A stretch of 64,000 nt of DNA from Sesamum alatum (Eukaryota > Streptophyta > Magnoliopsida > Lamiales > Pedaliaceae). The DNA lies in contig JACGWO010000003.1 in NCBI GenBank assembly GCA_034509735.1, forward strand, positions 11,408,001 to 11,472,000, in the 5' to 3' direction. Position 1 is the stretch's first letter. Every line of letters starts with the position of its first letter. The translations under genes and the position numbers were made by a program. Below, piece by piece: positions 48,345 to 60,429 of this stretch. Under the pieces are notes generated by a model. That model was not told the DNA's origin, did no database searches, and saw only the letters and a program-made list of their open reading frames with translations.

Positions 48345-50339
48345 TGAAAGAAATCGGTGGATCGTCAAGGGAATTGCGCAAATGCGGAAACGCGGTAAAA
48401 ATAAACATACAAAAATAAAAGGCATGCTTTTAATTTAAAAGAACACGCTCAAGGGGTGTACCCTTGAGGTTCCCGAGCGTTCGGTGTATCTCATGATTAT
48501 AAAACTAATAAAGAAATCATGGAGGCCATAGAGTTGAAAATTAAAGAGGGACGAAAATCTTAAACGAGACCTACCCGTTGTCGTTTTCGTCTTCAACTGC
48601 TACTCGCGTTGTTCCCCGTTTTGCACCAAGACCTCGTTCTTGAGATCCTCCAAATCGTGACATACGATCCACCCACGTATCTTGCACGTCGTGCTAGCAA
48701 CGAACAAGTGTATAGTTTTTGGAGTGGACGAATCAATAACACGTTATCAATTAACGGTATTGGTTCGTCTAAGTTCTTAATGTTCCAAGAACAAAAAGAA
48801 CTAAGAAATATTTTCTTGGAGGAGAGAGAGGGGCGGACGAGAGATAGGAGAAGGGGAGAGTGTGTGTTGTGTGTGTTTTCAAGAATCATCATCCCACAAA
48901 TGTTGGAAGCTAGAGGTTTATATAGAGGAAGAGTTTAATCCTCTTTAAACTCAAACTCTAAGTAACCTAATTTGACTAGGATTTTGACCTAGTCAAAGTC
49001 CTAGTCAAACTAGTGTTTGACCTAGTCAAACGAATCCTAGCCTTCCATCTCCCCTTTCCATCTCAACCGTTGATTTTAATTTAACGGAATATTTAAATCC
49101 TATTAAATATTCCAAAAGGCTAAAAGAATAAATATAATATAATAAATAAATATTATAATTTATTCTAAGCCCATTAAATCAACCCTTTTAATAAATCCTA
49201 TTTATTAATTTAATTCCCTTAATCAAATAGAAGGAATTAATTTCTCCAAGAAAATATAGGACCTGATTAAATCTAATTTAATCATTCCTTTACTCCAATA
49301 TTTAATTCCAAATTAAATACTAAGTGTGTGTGGATAGTGTGTGACTCTTTAGGTTCACCATTCAGCTAGACTTGGTCGGATTCCTAGAATCCGTCCGTTA
49401 CCATGGGTGGCCATCTAGCAACGGTCCATGGCACTAGAGACTAGGTGAAATATTCGGGGATGAACATTTAGGCTCTAACAGTACACTTGTCCTTTTGTCT
49501 TCGGTCTCATCACTTAGAGTCTAGGGCACGGAAAAAGCAGGTACCCATTTTGGACCTAAGTATCGGTATGTCCTTACTAAACGCCGCAAGGGAAACCTTT
49601 CCCTTCTGTTCAGTTACTGTGGCCACAGATTTCAGAGACAAGACACAGAGCATACATGAGACTCAACTGTCAACACCTTTTGACAGGAGACAGATCCTTT
49701 CTTGGAAACTACTGTCACTTTGTACACGCGAGCTGCACTAGACATGGCTTATAACTACTCAAGAGTATTTTGGCAATCTCTCACCATATCTAAGATACAG
49801 ACCTGATGCACAGGTAAACTTAGTAGTTCCTCAAGTCAAAGGACTTGGCCTGTACTGTTGGAACCAGGAATACACGTCATACCTTGCTGACCGTACTCAA
49901 GGTCTTTCGTAAGACGGTTCCCGCGAGTCACCTCAGTCAGCTGCTTCCTAGCACGCTGACCCACTAACACTGCTTAGACGACCTTCGTCACCCGTCGATG
50001 AAATACAACAGCAGATGCTTAGTGCAAGTCTCAAAGGGAATCCCGGTACCCATTTTCGGGATTCCTTGACTTAGAGATTTCCGGACTGATTCGGTAAGAC
50101 TGATTTCATGGACCTACCTGCAAGCGTAGTCCCAGTCCCCGAAATCGTTTCTCAGTCCGTGGGCTTTGTTTGCGTAGTGAACAGAAATGTAAATGCAGAT
50201 AAGTGAACGTAAACAAAGTATTGCCATATGAATTTTCACTTCTTTATTCATAAATGTTTTTATCAAATACCAAAGGATTGTCTAGACATAGGTTACATAT
50301 TCCTGCCATAATTGGCTTACATGGTCACCTATTCTAACA
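48345..50339 (-). repeat. 3' LTR of complete element (1995 bp)
   Basis: On the minus strand TGTTAGAATAGGTGACC to TTTCA. Keeps a 35-bp stretch (about 48670-48704) lost from its partner LTR. TATA box 48924-48917, CCATGG element 49431-49401, hairpin 48468-48448. Confidence 0.96.
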
Positions 50340-50350
50340 ATCTCCCACTT
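50340..50350 (-). promoter_or_regulatory. Polypurine tract of complete element
   Basis: AAGTGGGAGAT on the minus strand, directly before the 3' LTR. Confidence 0.9.
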
Positions 50351-50355
50351 GACCT

Positions 50356-51413
50356 TTAAAGCCAATTGCCCATATGCTTAATCCCCATCTTCTCAAGATG
50401 TTGCGTATGAGCGCTCTGCGACATAGGCTTTGTCAGCGGGTCTGCTGTGTTGTCTGCCGAGTTGACTCGGTCCATCCGGACGTCACCTCTTCCTACCATT
50501 TCTCTAAGAAGATGGTAGCGTCTAAGAATATGTTTGGAACGGTGATGAGATCTCGGTTCCTTTGCTTGCGCTATAGCGCCGTTGTTATCACAGAAGATGA
50601 CAACGGGCTCGGCGATGCTAGGCACCACACCCAACTCTTGGATGTAGTTTCTCATCCAAACCGCTTCCTTAGCAGCTTCTGAAGCTGCTATGTATTCAGC
50701 CTCTGTGGTGGAGTCAGCAATAGTTGCTTGCTTGGAACTTTTCCAAGCTACTACTCCTCCATTGAGTTTGAATACGTACCCCGATTGAGACTTGGCATCA
50801 TCGTCATCAGACTGAAAGCTAGCGTCGCTAAAGCCTTCCAGAATTAGTTCTCCATTGCCATAGATTAAGAACATCTCCTTAGTCCTCCTTAGGTACTTAA
50901 AGATGCCCTTAACAGCATTCCAATGTGCTTCTCCTGCGCAGGACTGATATCTGCTTGTCACGCTCAAAGCGTATGCAGCCTAGTGCAGTGGACCGCATAT
51001 TGGATGCTACCTATGGCAGAAGCATAGGGGATGATTTTCATCCTTTCAAGTTCCTCATCAGTCTGTGGGGACTGTTTCTTGGATAACTTGATCCCATGCC
51101 TCATTGGAAGGAATCCTCATTTGGAGTTGTCCATTCGATATCTCTTTAGAATTTTCTCTATGTACGAGTTTTGGGTGAGTCCTAACATCCTTTTAGATCT
51201 GTCCCTGACAATCTGGATGCTTAGGATGTAGGAGGCTTCACCCAAGTCCTTCATGGAAAACTGGGTTGATAACCATGCTTTTGTGTTTCCTAACATTCTA
51301 ACGTCATTACCAATGAGCAGAATGTCATCCACATAAAGCACTAGGAACACTATTGAGCTCCCACTGACCTTCTTGTATACACAAGGGCCGGATTCGTTTT
51401 TTGATGAAGTCAT
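50356..51413 (-). pseudogene. pol: copia RT C-terminal part and RNase H of complete element
   Basis: 51413-51117 reads RT with VFLVLYVDDILLIGND and KDLGEASYILS, then a stop where an Arg codon became TGA. The connecting region 51116-50968 is frameshifted by a short deletion near 50977. 50967-50356 is RNase H (203 residues): DASFQSDDDDAKSQSGYVF, STTEAEY, FCDNNGAIAQ, LREMVGRGDVRMD and the terminal WL. Catalytic residues look intact. Confidence 0.93.
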
Positions 51414-54162
51414 AACCCCGTATTACTTCATCAAAGCGAATGTTCCAACTTCGGGAGGCTTGTTTGAGGCCATAGATGGACTTCTGGAGACGACAGACTT
51501 TCTGTTCTTCTCCAGTGACCGTGAAACCCTGCGGCTGATCCATATAGATCTCTTCTTCAACGAAACCGTTGAGGAAGGCCGTTTTCACGTCCATCTGCCA
51601 TATCTCATAGTCATACCATGCTGCTATGGCGAGCAGAATCCAAATGGACTTAGCCATGGCTACTGGCGAGTAGGTATCCTCAAAATCGACCCCGGGTCGT
51701 TGAGTGTATCCCTTAGCTACAAGCCTAGCCTTAAAGGTTGTGACTTCTCCATCAACGCCAAGTTTGCGCTTGTAGACCCACTTACAGCCCACTGGCTTAA
51801 CACCTTTCGGTGGATCTACGAGACTCCAAACTTGGTTCTCGCTCATGGAGTCCATTTCGGCTTTCATGGCCTCAAGCCATTTCCCGGAGTCGATGTCAGA
51901 CATTGCTTCTCCATAAGTCTTAGGATCGTTATCCAAAAGATCGGTCGCACCTAGAAAGCCATATCTCATTGGAGGTCTGGACTCTCTAGTGGACCTACGG
52001 AGAACGGGAACGTCTGTGGTGACTGTGGGCGCTGATTGTATCGGAGCCGGTGGTTCAGGAACTGGGGCTGGCTGTTCCTGATGCTGTCCTTCATGCTTAG
52101 CATGTTGGACTTCTCGAGGTTGGTCAGCGCTTCGGCTGTCTATTCTGAATCCTCTAAGTGAGGGTTCCACGGCTTCCTCTGATGGCTGGATTCCATCACT
52201 TGATTCCTCAAGGATCAGCTCATCAGGTTGGATATCCTCCGGGAAGCCTTGCTCCAAGAATACTGCATTTCTTGAAACAAACACCTTTTGTTCCAAGGGG
52301 TCATAAAAGTAATAACCCGCAGTTTCTTTAGGGTATCCAACGAACCTGCATAAGCTAGACCTAGATTCTAACTTATCTCCCACTAACCTCTTGACGTATG
52401 CGGGGCTACCCCATACTTTCAAGTAGTTGTAGGATGCAGGCTTGCCGTGCCATATCTCATATGGCGTTTGGGTCAATGCACTAGTAGGCGCTAAATTCAT
52501 TAATTTGGCCGCCGTTTCTAGTGCATAGCCCCAAAACGATAAGGGCAATTTGGTAAAACTCATCATGGATCGAACCATGTCCAACAGGGTTCGATTCCTC
52601 CTTTCAGAGACACCATTTAACTGCGGTGTTCCTGGAGGTGTCCATTCTGATATTATACCATGTTCTTTTAGATAATCTAGGAACTCCGTACTAAGGTATT
52701 CACCGCCTCGGTCCGACCGAAGGATTTTAATTTTGCAGTTGGTTTGGTTCTCCACTTCAAGTCTGAATTCTTTAAACCTCTCAAGAGCTTCAGACTTGTA
52801 CCTCATCAGGTAAACATAACCATACCGTGAATGATCATCGGTGAAGGTTATGAAGTATGAGAACCCACCTCGGGCCTGCGTCCTTAGTGGTCCACATACG
52901 TCTGTATGGACCAAGTCCAACAGACCTGTGGCAAGCCTGCTTTGTCCTACAAAGGGCCTCTTAGTCATTTTCCCTCTTAGACAGGACTCACAAGTTGGTA
53001 GATCGCTCAAGTCCCCAACCTCTAGGTTCTTTGAGTCTACCAACGTTTTCATCCTATCTTGGGATATGTGACCTAGCCTAGCGTGCCACAGACGTGCGTT
53101 CCCGTTATTATCTAATTTTCGTTTGTGTTGTGCATTGAGGATGAAATTCGTTTGTTGCAAGATATAGAGTCCGTTATGCAATGTACCAAGTAGATGAGCA
53201 ATTCCACACCTCATCAAATAAAAGCAATTTTTATTGATTCTAAACTCATAACCACTATTGTCCAACAATGGAATGGAAATGATGTTTTTAATCATACTGG
53301 GTACAAAATAAACTTGCTCTAAATCTATGCTAATATTATCACTAATCACTAGAGTGGCGGATCCTACTGCTTCTGCCGAGATGGCCTTGCCATTCCCAAG
53401 CTTCAGGATCATGTCCCCGCTACCCAGTTTTCTGCTTCTTTTCAACACCTGCAAGTCATTGCAAATGTGAGCTCCACAGCCGGTATCTAATACCCAAGAG
53501 GCAGAACTAGTGACCATATTAACCTCAATCACATATATACCTTGGTTCGAGAAGAGTTTGGGGCACTCTCTCTTCCAATGCCCTTTCTCACGGCAGTTGA
53601 TACATATGTCATATGCCTTTGACTGTTGCTTGGAGACAACCTTTCCCTTTCCTTTGCTTTTCCCCTCTTTGGCAATGGGAACACTCTTAGTGTTCGTAGC
53701 TGCTTTGACGGCCTTTCCCTTCCCTTTCTTCTTCTTCCAACGTCCGGCACCCTTGCCTTTCGTATTAGAAGTCGAAGCACCTCCAAACAATACCGAAGGC
53801 GTGGACTTCTTAGTCGTTGCCTCGTATTGCACCGACATATTGATCAACTCATGAATGCTCTTCTCAAGTGCGTTCATGTTATAGTTGACGATAAATTGGT
53901 CAAATGAGGGTGGGAGTGACTGAAGGATCACATCTATGTACGTTTCATTATCGAGACCTGCCTTTAGGTCCTCGAGCTTTTCCACCAGGGTAAGCATTTT
54001 AACCCCGTGCTCTTGTACAGAGGATCCTTCTGTCATTTTAGTTCCAAAGAACGCCTTGGTCGCGACATACCTAGTATGCCGGTCCAGGACTGCATAGCAA
54101 TCCTTAAGGCGAGCCATAATGGAAGGGACATCGTCTAGCCTTTCATATTGCTTCTGAATCAT
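51325..54162 (-). pseudogene. gag-pol: copia gag-pol main open stretch (945 codons)
   Basis: Residues 1-135 are gag core and 143-186 a Lys/Gly-rich basic stretch. The CCHC knuckle has C187, C190, H195 and C200. The protease active site is D226-T-G. The integrase zinc finger has H360, H365, C391 and C394, and the integrase catalytic triad is D421, D484 and E520 (D-x35-E). A proline-rich linker (about 650-735) is followed by RT from about 745, with the first catalytic Asp at 858 (DVKTAFLNG) and IYGLKQASRSWN near 895. The order PR-IN-RT defines copia. The last 24 residues are out of frame because of a 1-bp insertion in a T-run near 51397. Gag and pol are in one frame. Confidence 0.95.
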
Positions 54163-54400
54163 TGGTCATCGAAGCAAGTATGATGCTACGGACCTTCCGG
54201 TTATCCTTATGCCAAGTCTCGAACGTCTCACGTTCTTCTGGCGTGGATCCTTCCGGTAAGGTCCTAGGGAGAGGCTCGTCCATGACGTAGCCTTGGTTCT
54301 CGTAATCTAGGACTATCCTGAGATTGCGCAACCAGTCATTGTAGTTTGTTCCATTGAATTTGTTTGTCTCAAGAATGGTGGAAAGTGGGTTCTTAGACAT
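54143..54400 (-). pseudogene. gag: copia gag N-terminus of complete element
   Basis: 85 codons from ATG at 54400 (MSKNPLSTILETNKFNG ... WHKDNRKVRSIILASMTN). A 2-bp deletion near 54160 (GAATCATTGG where the sister copy has GAATCTCATTGG) shifts the frame, so the 945-codon stretch is cut off from the true start. Without it gag-pol would be continuous to about 51397. Confidence 0.93.
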
Positions 54401-56560
54401 TTTAAAATCTACATTTTAGAAAACAGCGCGCGATCAGCAGAAAATAAAAGACGGTGGTTTGATAAAATAATTAAATGCATGGACTTTAGCCATTTAATCC
54501 TCCCACTATTTATACGAAAACACGGTACTCTCAAACGTGATTTTCGGGAAATCCTTTCCAAGTGGGCTTGGGATCCACAGCGATTTTTCCCATACCCCGC
54601 TTTTACGATTCGCATGGAAAAGATCCTGTGGGAGGTATTCCATACCATTCTCATTCCACGAGATTCCCAAGATTATTGCCTCACCCTTTCACATGATCCC
54701 GAGGACTCCAAGCGAATCATGTTAATTGGGCGTTAGACCCAACCCAATCGACCGAGCCACGGACCCACTGGTACCCCCACGACTCGTGAGACAGGTAGCA
54801 GCAACCCGCTTTTCGTTCATGACATAATGCAGCTTCCTTTAAGTACAATAACGTGCCACGACTCGTGAGACCACGCTATTGACCTAAAGCAGCTTCCTCA
54901 CCATGCCATGGATTGGAAGGCATGGACAAACTTCTAGAGTTCATGTCCACTTTGTCTAGGGTCTAATATTTTGACATTGGTCCAACCAATGTGAGAGTAA
55001 GTAATGACCGAGATCTCAAATAAATAAATATCTACACATACATCCATAATGCATAAATAAACCATTCATAGCAGTTATATGATAAATAAACAACTCATTC
55101 ATCCATCATCATAACCACATGCAAAATTAAAGCCTAGCACGCCCTTGTTGGATGATCACGAGCCCGAATCCTATGCGATCCACTGAGCCCGCAGTGGATC
55201 TATGGTCAATCTAGGGTTGGTCCTATGTACTATTACATTAATAGTAACCCAATCATCATGCTGATGGGCCTTGGTCTCTTTTTCTCTTTCTTCACTTCAT
55301 GGAAAATTCCAAGGGACCTCCCGTCTGGGCTCTCCATGTGGTCCTTCCTTCTTCTCCACCAATTACAAAAATAGAAACCTCACTCCTAGTCTACTCTCAT
55401 TACATATTAAAAATAGAAACCCCAGCAAAAACCCGGGGGGAGTACATTAGGAGGGAGGTAGAATGCCTTATTATTCCAAGGCAACTAGAAAGAGAGAAGG
55501 AGAAAGCAGTAAAAGAGGCACACAGGCCCAACAGAAAATAAACCATACATCCGGTCTAGGGCTCGCGATCATCCATTTCCATCCAACACACATAATCACA
55601 TGATCCAATCATATAATTACAAAATACCAACAACATATGATTTCCAATCATAAATATCCAAAATAATAAATGAATATGTGCACGTGTGAAAAATAAAACA
55701 CAAATATTGGTAATATTATTTTCTCGTTTTAGGAAAACCTTTCCTCATTATTTTAAGTAAAATAACCCCGGGATTCCAAATCCAATTTATTTTACTAAAA
55801 TAAGGTCTTTAGAAAAATAGGCATAATTGAACCAAAAACGATTTTTTCAGAATTAATTCAAAATTAAAACTGAAAATAATTAAAAAAATAAAAGAAAAAC
55901 ACTGCTAGGGTTTTGAAACCCTAGCAGCAGCAGCAGCCGCCGGCAGCGGCCCGCCGGCACGCGTACAGGCGCTGCCTGGCCGGCAGCGCGCTGCGCGGCC
56001 TGGCAATCCGACAGGCCGCCGCGCGCGCAGGCTCCCCTGCCTTGCGCGCGCGCTGGCCTGCTGGCTGCCGGCCGTGCCGTGCGCAGTGCGCGCGGAGACG
56101 CGCACTGGGCACGCCTGCCAGGCGCGCGCGCGCAGACTTCTCCGTCTGCGTGCGCGCGCGCCTGGCGGCGCTGCCCAGAGCCCGTCCGCGCGCGGACTCG
56201 CAGGCGCTGCCGCGCGCGCGCGCCTGCGCGCAGCCTTCCTGGCTGCGCGCTGCCCCTGCACGACCGGCTGGGCGGGCGCGCGCAGGCCTCCCTTGCCTGC
56301 ACGCGTCTGCCCTGCCGGCAGCGTGCGGCTGCGCGCGGCCAGCCCTCCCGGCTGGCCGGCTGCGTCGTTTCTCGTTTTCCGTTCAATTTTCCACCACGTT
56401 TCCCAAGAAAAACAGAAAATTACCAACATTCATAAATTCACACGAATCAAAAGCAATAAAATCGACATGCTTAAAATCAAGAACAATCAAGATTTAATAT
56501 AAAGCATGCCAATATCACGTTTCATGCTTATAACGCACATAAACCCTAGGCCTATACACC
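54401..56560 (-). other. Leader of complete LTR-III element
   Basis: Untranslated. From gag outwards: TATA box 54514-54507, exact palindromes 54778-54788 and 54857-54867, AT-rich sequence to about 55910, CpG-dense block 55920-56370, then 190 bp to the primer site. ORFs of 118-174 codons in the block overlap on both strands and are compositional. Confidence 0.85.
54507..54514 (-). promoter_or_regulatory. Leader TATA box (TATAAATA)
   Basis: 107 bp upstream of the gag ATG at 54400, context CGTATAAATAGTGGGAG. Confidence 0.5.
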
Positions 56561-56580
56561 GAACCGGGCTCTGATACCAC
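56561..56580 (-). promoter_or_regulatory. tRNA primer binding site of complete element
   Basis: GTGGTATCAGAGCCCGGTTC on the minus strand; it includes the full TGGTATCAGAGC initiator-Met match and abuts the 5' LTR. Confidence 0.93.
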
Positions 56581-58543
56581 TGAAAGAAATCGGTGGATCG
56601 TCCCGGGAATTGTGCGAATGCGGAAGCGCGGTAAAAATAAACATACAAAAATAAAAGGCATGCTTTTAATTTAAAAGAACACGCTCAAGGGGTGTACCCT
56701 TGAGGTTCCCGGGCGTTCGGTGTATCTCATGATTATAAAACTAATAAAGAAATCGTGGAGGCCATAGAGTTGAAAATTAAAGAGGGACGAAAATCTTAAA
56801 CGAGACCTACCCGTTGTCGTTTTCGTCTTCAACTGCTACTCGCGTTGTTCCCCGTTTTGCACCAAGACCTCGTTCTTGAGATCCTCCAAATTGTGACACA
56901 CGATCCACAAGTGTATAGTTTTTGGAGTGGACGAATCAATAACACGTTATCAATTAACGGTATTGGTTCGTCTAAGTTCTTAATGTTCCAAGAACAAAAA
57001 GAACTAAGAAATATTTTCTTGGAGGAGAGAGAGGGGGCGGACGAGAGATAGGAGAAGGGGAGAGTGTGTGTTGTGTGTGTTTTCAAGAATCATCATCCCA
57101 CAAATGTTGGAAGCTAGAGGTTTATATAGAGGAAGAGTTTAATCCTCTTTAAACTCAAACTCTAAGTAACCTAATTTGACTAGGATTTTGACCTAGTCAA
57201 AGTCCTAGTCAAACTAGTGTTTGACCTAGTCAAACGAATTCTAGCCTTCCATCTCCCCTTTCCATCTCAACCGTTGATTTTAATTTAATGGAATATTTAA
57301 ATCCTATTAAATATTCCAAAAGGCTAAAAGAATAAATATAATATAATAAATAAATATTATAATTTATTCTAAGCCCATTAAATCAACCCTTTTAATAAAT
57401 CCTATTTATTAATTTAATTCCCTTTATCAAATAGAAGGAATTAATTTCTCCAAGAAAATATAGGACCCGATTAAATCTAATTTAATCATTCCTTTACTCC
57501 AATATTTAATTCCAAATTAAATACTAAGTGTGTGTGGATAGTGTGTGACTCTTTAGGTTCACCATTCAGCTAGACTTGGTCGGATTCCTAGAATCCGTCC
57601 GTTACCATGGGTGGCCATCTAGCAACGGTCCATGGCACTAGAGACTAGGTGAAATATTCGGGGATGAACATTTAGGCTCTAACAGTACACTTGTCCTTCT
57701 GTCTTCGGTCTCATCACTTAGAGTCTAGGGCACGGAAAAAGCAGGTACCCATTTTGGACCTAAGTGTCGGTCTGTCCTTACTAAACGCCGCAAGGGAAAC
57801 CTTTCCCTTCTGTTCTGTTACTGTGGCCACAGATTTCAGGGACAAGACACAGAGCATACATGAGACTCAACTGTCAACACCTTTTGACAGGAGACAGATC
57901 CTTTCTTGGAAACTACTGTCACTTTGTACACCCGAGCTGCACTAGACATGGCTTATGACTACTCAAGAGTATTTTGGCAATCTCTCACCATATCTAAGAT
58001 ACAGACCTGATGCACAGGTAAACTCAGCAGTTCCTCAAGTCAAAGGACTTGGCCTGTACTGTTGGAACCGGGAATACACGTCATACCTTGCTGACCGTAC
58101 TCAAGGTCCTCCGTAAGACGGTTCCCGCGAGTCACCTCAGTCAGCTGCTTCCTAGCACACTGACCCACTAACACTGCTTAGACGACCTTCGTCACCCGTC
58201 GATGAAATACGACAGCAGATGCTTGGTGCAAGTCTCAAAGGGAATCCCGGTACCCATTTTCGGGATTCCTTGACTTGGAGATTTTCGGACTGATTCGGTA
58301 AGACTGATTTCATGGACCTACCTCCAAGCGTAGTCCCAGTCCCCGAAATCGTTTCTCAGTCCGTGGGCTTTGTTTGTGTAGTGAACAGAAATGTAAATGC
58401 AGATAAGTGAACGTAAACAAAGTATTGCCATATGAATTTTCACTTCTTTATTCATAAATGTTTTTATCAAATACCAAAGGATTGTCTAGACATAGGTTAC
58501 ATATTCCTGCCATAATTGGCTTACATGGTCACCTATTCTAACA
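56581..58543 (-). repeat. 5' LTR of complete element (1963 bp)
   Basis: Near-identical to 48345-50339 apart from scattered substitutions and a 35-bp deletion near 56908. Hairpin 56704-56684, TATA box 57128-57121, CCATGG element 57635-57605. Confidence 0.96.
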
Positions 58544-58548
58544 AGTGG

Positions 58549-59708
58549 TGAGACCGTAGACGGAAGAATAGATGTACTGTAGAGACTAAATGTTCATCCC
58601 CGTATATTCACCTAGTCTCTAGTGCTATGGATCGTTGCTAGACGGCCACCCATGGTGACGGGCGGATTATAGGAATCCAACCAAAGTCTAGCTGAAGGTG
58701 AACCTAAAGAGTCACACACAATCCACACACATAAACGTATTTAATTTAGAGCTAAATATTTGGAGAAATGGAGCGATTAAATTGGATTTAATCGGGTCCT
58801 TATTTTCTTGGGAAGAATTAATTCCTTTTATTAGATAAAAGGGATTTATCTAATAAATTAGATTTATTAGAAATTAATTTAATGGGCTTGGAATAAATAT
58901 TTATATTTAATATATTTATTTATTGCCCTTGGAATATTTAAATAAGATTTAAATATTCCATTAAATTAAATCAATGGTTGAGATTAAAGGGAGGAATCTA
59001 TGGCTAAGATTGGTTTGACAAAGAAGTAGAATTTGACTAGGATGACTAGGTCAAATCCTACTCATGGTGGAGTCTTCAAAGTGTAGGAAACTAGAAGAGG
59101 AATAGGATTCCTCCTCTATAAATAATCCTTAGCACACACTTTGAAGGAGATGATGAATCTTGAAAAACACACACACACACTCGTCTCCTCACTCTCCCGC
59201 TTGACCGTGCCTCTCTCCTCCTTCCAAGAAACTCTTTTCTTGTTCTTTTGTTTTGACAATTGAACATTAAGGAGGATTGATCTCGTTAATCAATAACGTC
59301 TGATGGATCCGTCCTTTCCATAAATATACTTGCTCTTTCGCTAGCACGAAGATCAAGATACGTGGGCGGATTGTGTGTACGAATTGGAGGGTCTCCTATA
59401 CGAGATCTTGGAGCAAATCGGGGAACAATGCGAGTACCGGTTAGAAGGCGAAAACGACAATTGGTAGGTTTCCGGTTTATGGTTTTCATCCCCTTTTGTT
59501 TTAGAATCCTATGGCCTCCATGATTTATATGTATGTTTTATTATTCATGAGATACACCGAACGCCCGGGAGTTTCAAGGGCACAACCCTTGAACGCTTTT
59601 ATTTTAATGTATATTAATGCATGTTTAAATTCTTGAAATTTAAATTATACCGCGCTTCCTCATTCGCGCTACTCCCGGGACGATCCACACGCCTACCCAA
59701 GGCTTACA
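58549..59708 (+). repeat. 3' LTR of LTR-II element, second part
   Basis: Continues 47521-48344; together 1984 bp against 1990 bp for the 5' LTR. Contains the CCATGG element (58625-58655, with two changes), TATA box 59117-59124 and hairpin 59573-59593. Ends GGCTTACA, followed by TSD AATCA. Confidence 0.95.
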
Positions 59709-59713
59709 AATCA

Positions 59714-60240
59714 AACTTCTGAGTTTCTACGTACATGAGGACATGATGTTCATCTTGATTGTGCAGCCACCTTGGATATGCCTTTCTTTTGTTACGCCAT
59801 TCTTTTTCGTGGACCAAGTCTATCGAAGACATATTGATTGTTGGTTTTCCCATGCATCATCCTTTTATACGGGCCATGTCTATTGAAGACAGGGTCTCAT
59901 GGATTTTCTTCCCTTTGGTCTTCTTCGATTGAGGAGAAAATTTTGCTGACATGGTTGCTGCTGGCCCTTTTTATGGCGATTCGGATAGACTTAGGCAGGT
60001 AAAGCCAAGACCCACACGAGAATCTGGGATTACATGCCCCTTTTCCTTCAGCATTACTTGGGTGGCGTTGAGTCCATGGAGCTTCTTATTGGTGGTTTCA
60101 GGAGGAAGTTTTCCAAGGGCTAGCCTTTCTTGTGGGTTATATCCAGTTTTAACAAGCAGCTTAAAGGCATTGTCGTTTGCATGATGTCTATGCGGTTCCG
60201 GACCAGCTTGTAGGATATAATGCAACGAAGGCATTTTGAT
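59714..60240 (-). pseudogene. Ty3/gypsy pol fragment, Tat-like
   Basis: Read right to left: PSLHYILQAGPEPHRHH, NDNAFKLLVKTGYNPQERLA, LGKLPPETTNKKLHGL and EKGHVIPDSRVGLGFT, then shifted pieces including KVAAQSR and TSCPHVRR. These belong to the stretch between protease and RT in Tat-like elements. It joins 25962-26270 once the LTR-II element is removed. Its right edge at about 60240 is fused in frame to copia gag. Confidence 0.8.
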
Positions 60241-60429
60241 ACTGAGTACTTTCCGGTTGTCCACATGCCAGTTCTCGAACGTCAAGTGTTCTTCTGGCTT
60301 GGATCCCTCTGGTAAGTCGCTGGGCAGCGGCTCGTCCGAGACAATCCTCAGGTTTCTCAGCCAGTCCAAGTTGTTCATTCCATTAAACTTATTAGTCTCA
60401 AGTATCGTGGTCAACGGATTCTTACACAT
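60240..60429 (-). pseudogene. gag: Truncated copia gag N-terminus fused to Ty3 sequence
   Basis: From ATG at 60429: MCKNPLTTILETNKFNG, DWLRNLRIVSDEPLPSDLPEG, NWHVDNRKVLSIK. It resembles gag of the other elements with an 8-residue in-frame deletion before DEPLP. At about residue 65 the reading continues without a break into Ty3 protein, giving one open frame down to 59971. Confidence 0.85.

Larger units (their letters stand above)
48345..58543 (-). mobile_element. Complete LTR-III Ty1/copia element (10.2 kb)
   Basis: TSD AGTGG at 48340-48344 and 58544-58548. It has both LTRs, primer site, leader, gag-pol and PPT in normal order. The coding part carries a few small lesions only: a 2-bp deletion at about 54160, a 1-bp insertion at about 51397, a CGA-to-TGA stop at about 51117 and a 7-bp loss at about 50977. 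It is the youngest-looking element in the window and sits inside the 3' LTR of the LTR-II element. Confidence 0.97.
26271..59708 (+). mobile_element. Ty1/copia element, LTR-II family, split by three insertions
   Basis: TSD AATCA at 26266-26270 and 59709-59713 flanks LTR ends TGTTAGAATAGG and CTTACA/CATACA. Own segments: 26271-32455, about 43365-45126, 47317-48344 and 58549-59708. Inserted segments: 32456-43364 (LTR-IV), 45127-47311 (solo LTR-I) and 48345-58543 (LTR-III). Without inserts it is about 10.1 kb, plus about 150 bp deleted beside the LTR-IV insert. It lies within the Ty3 sequence. Confidence 0.95.
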
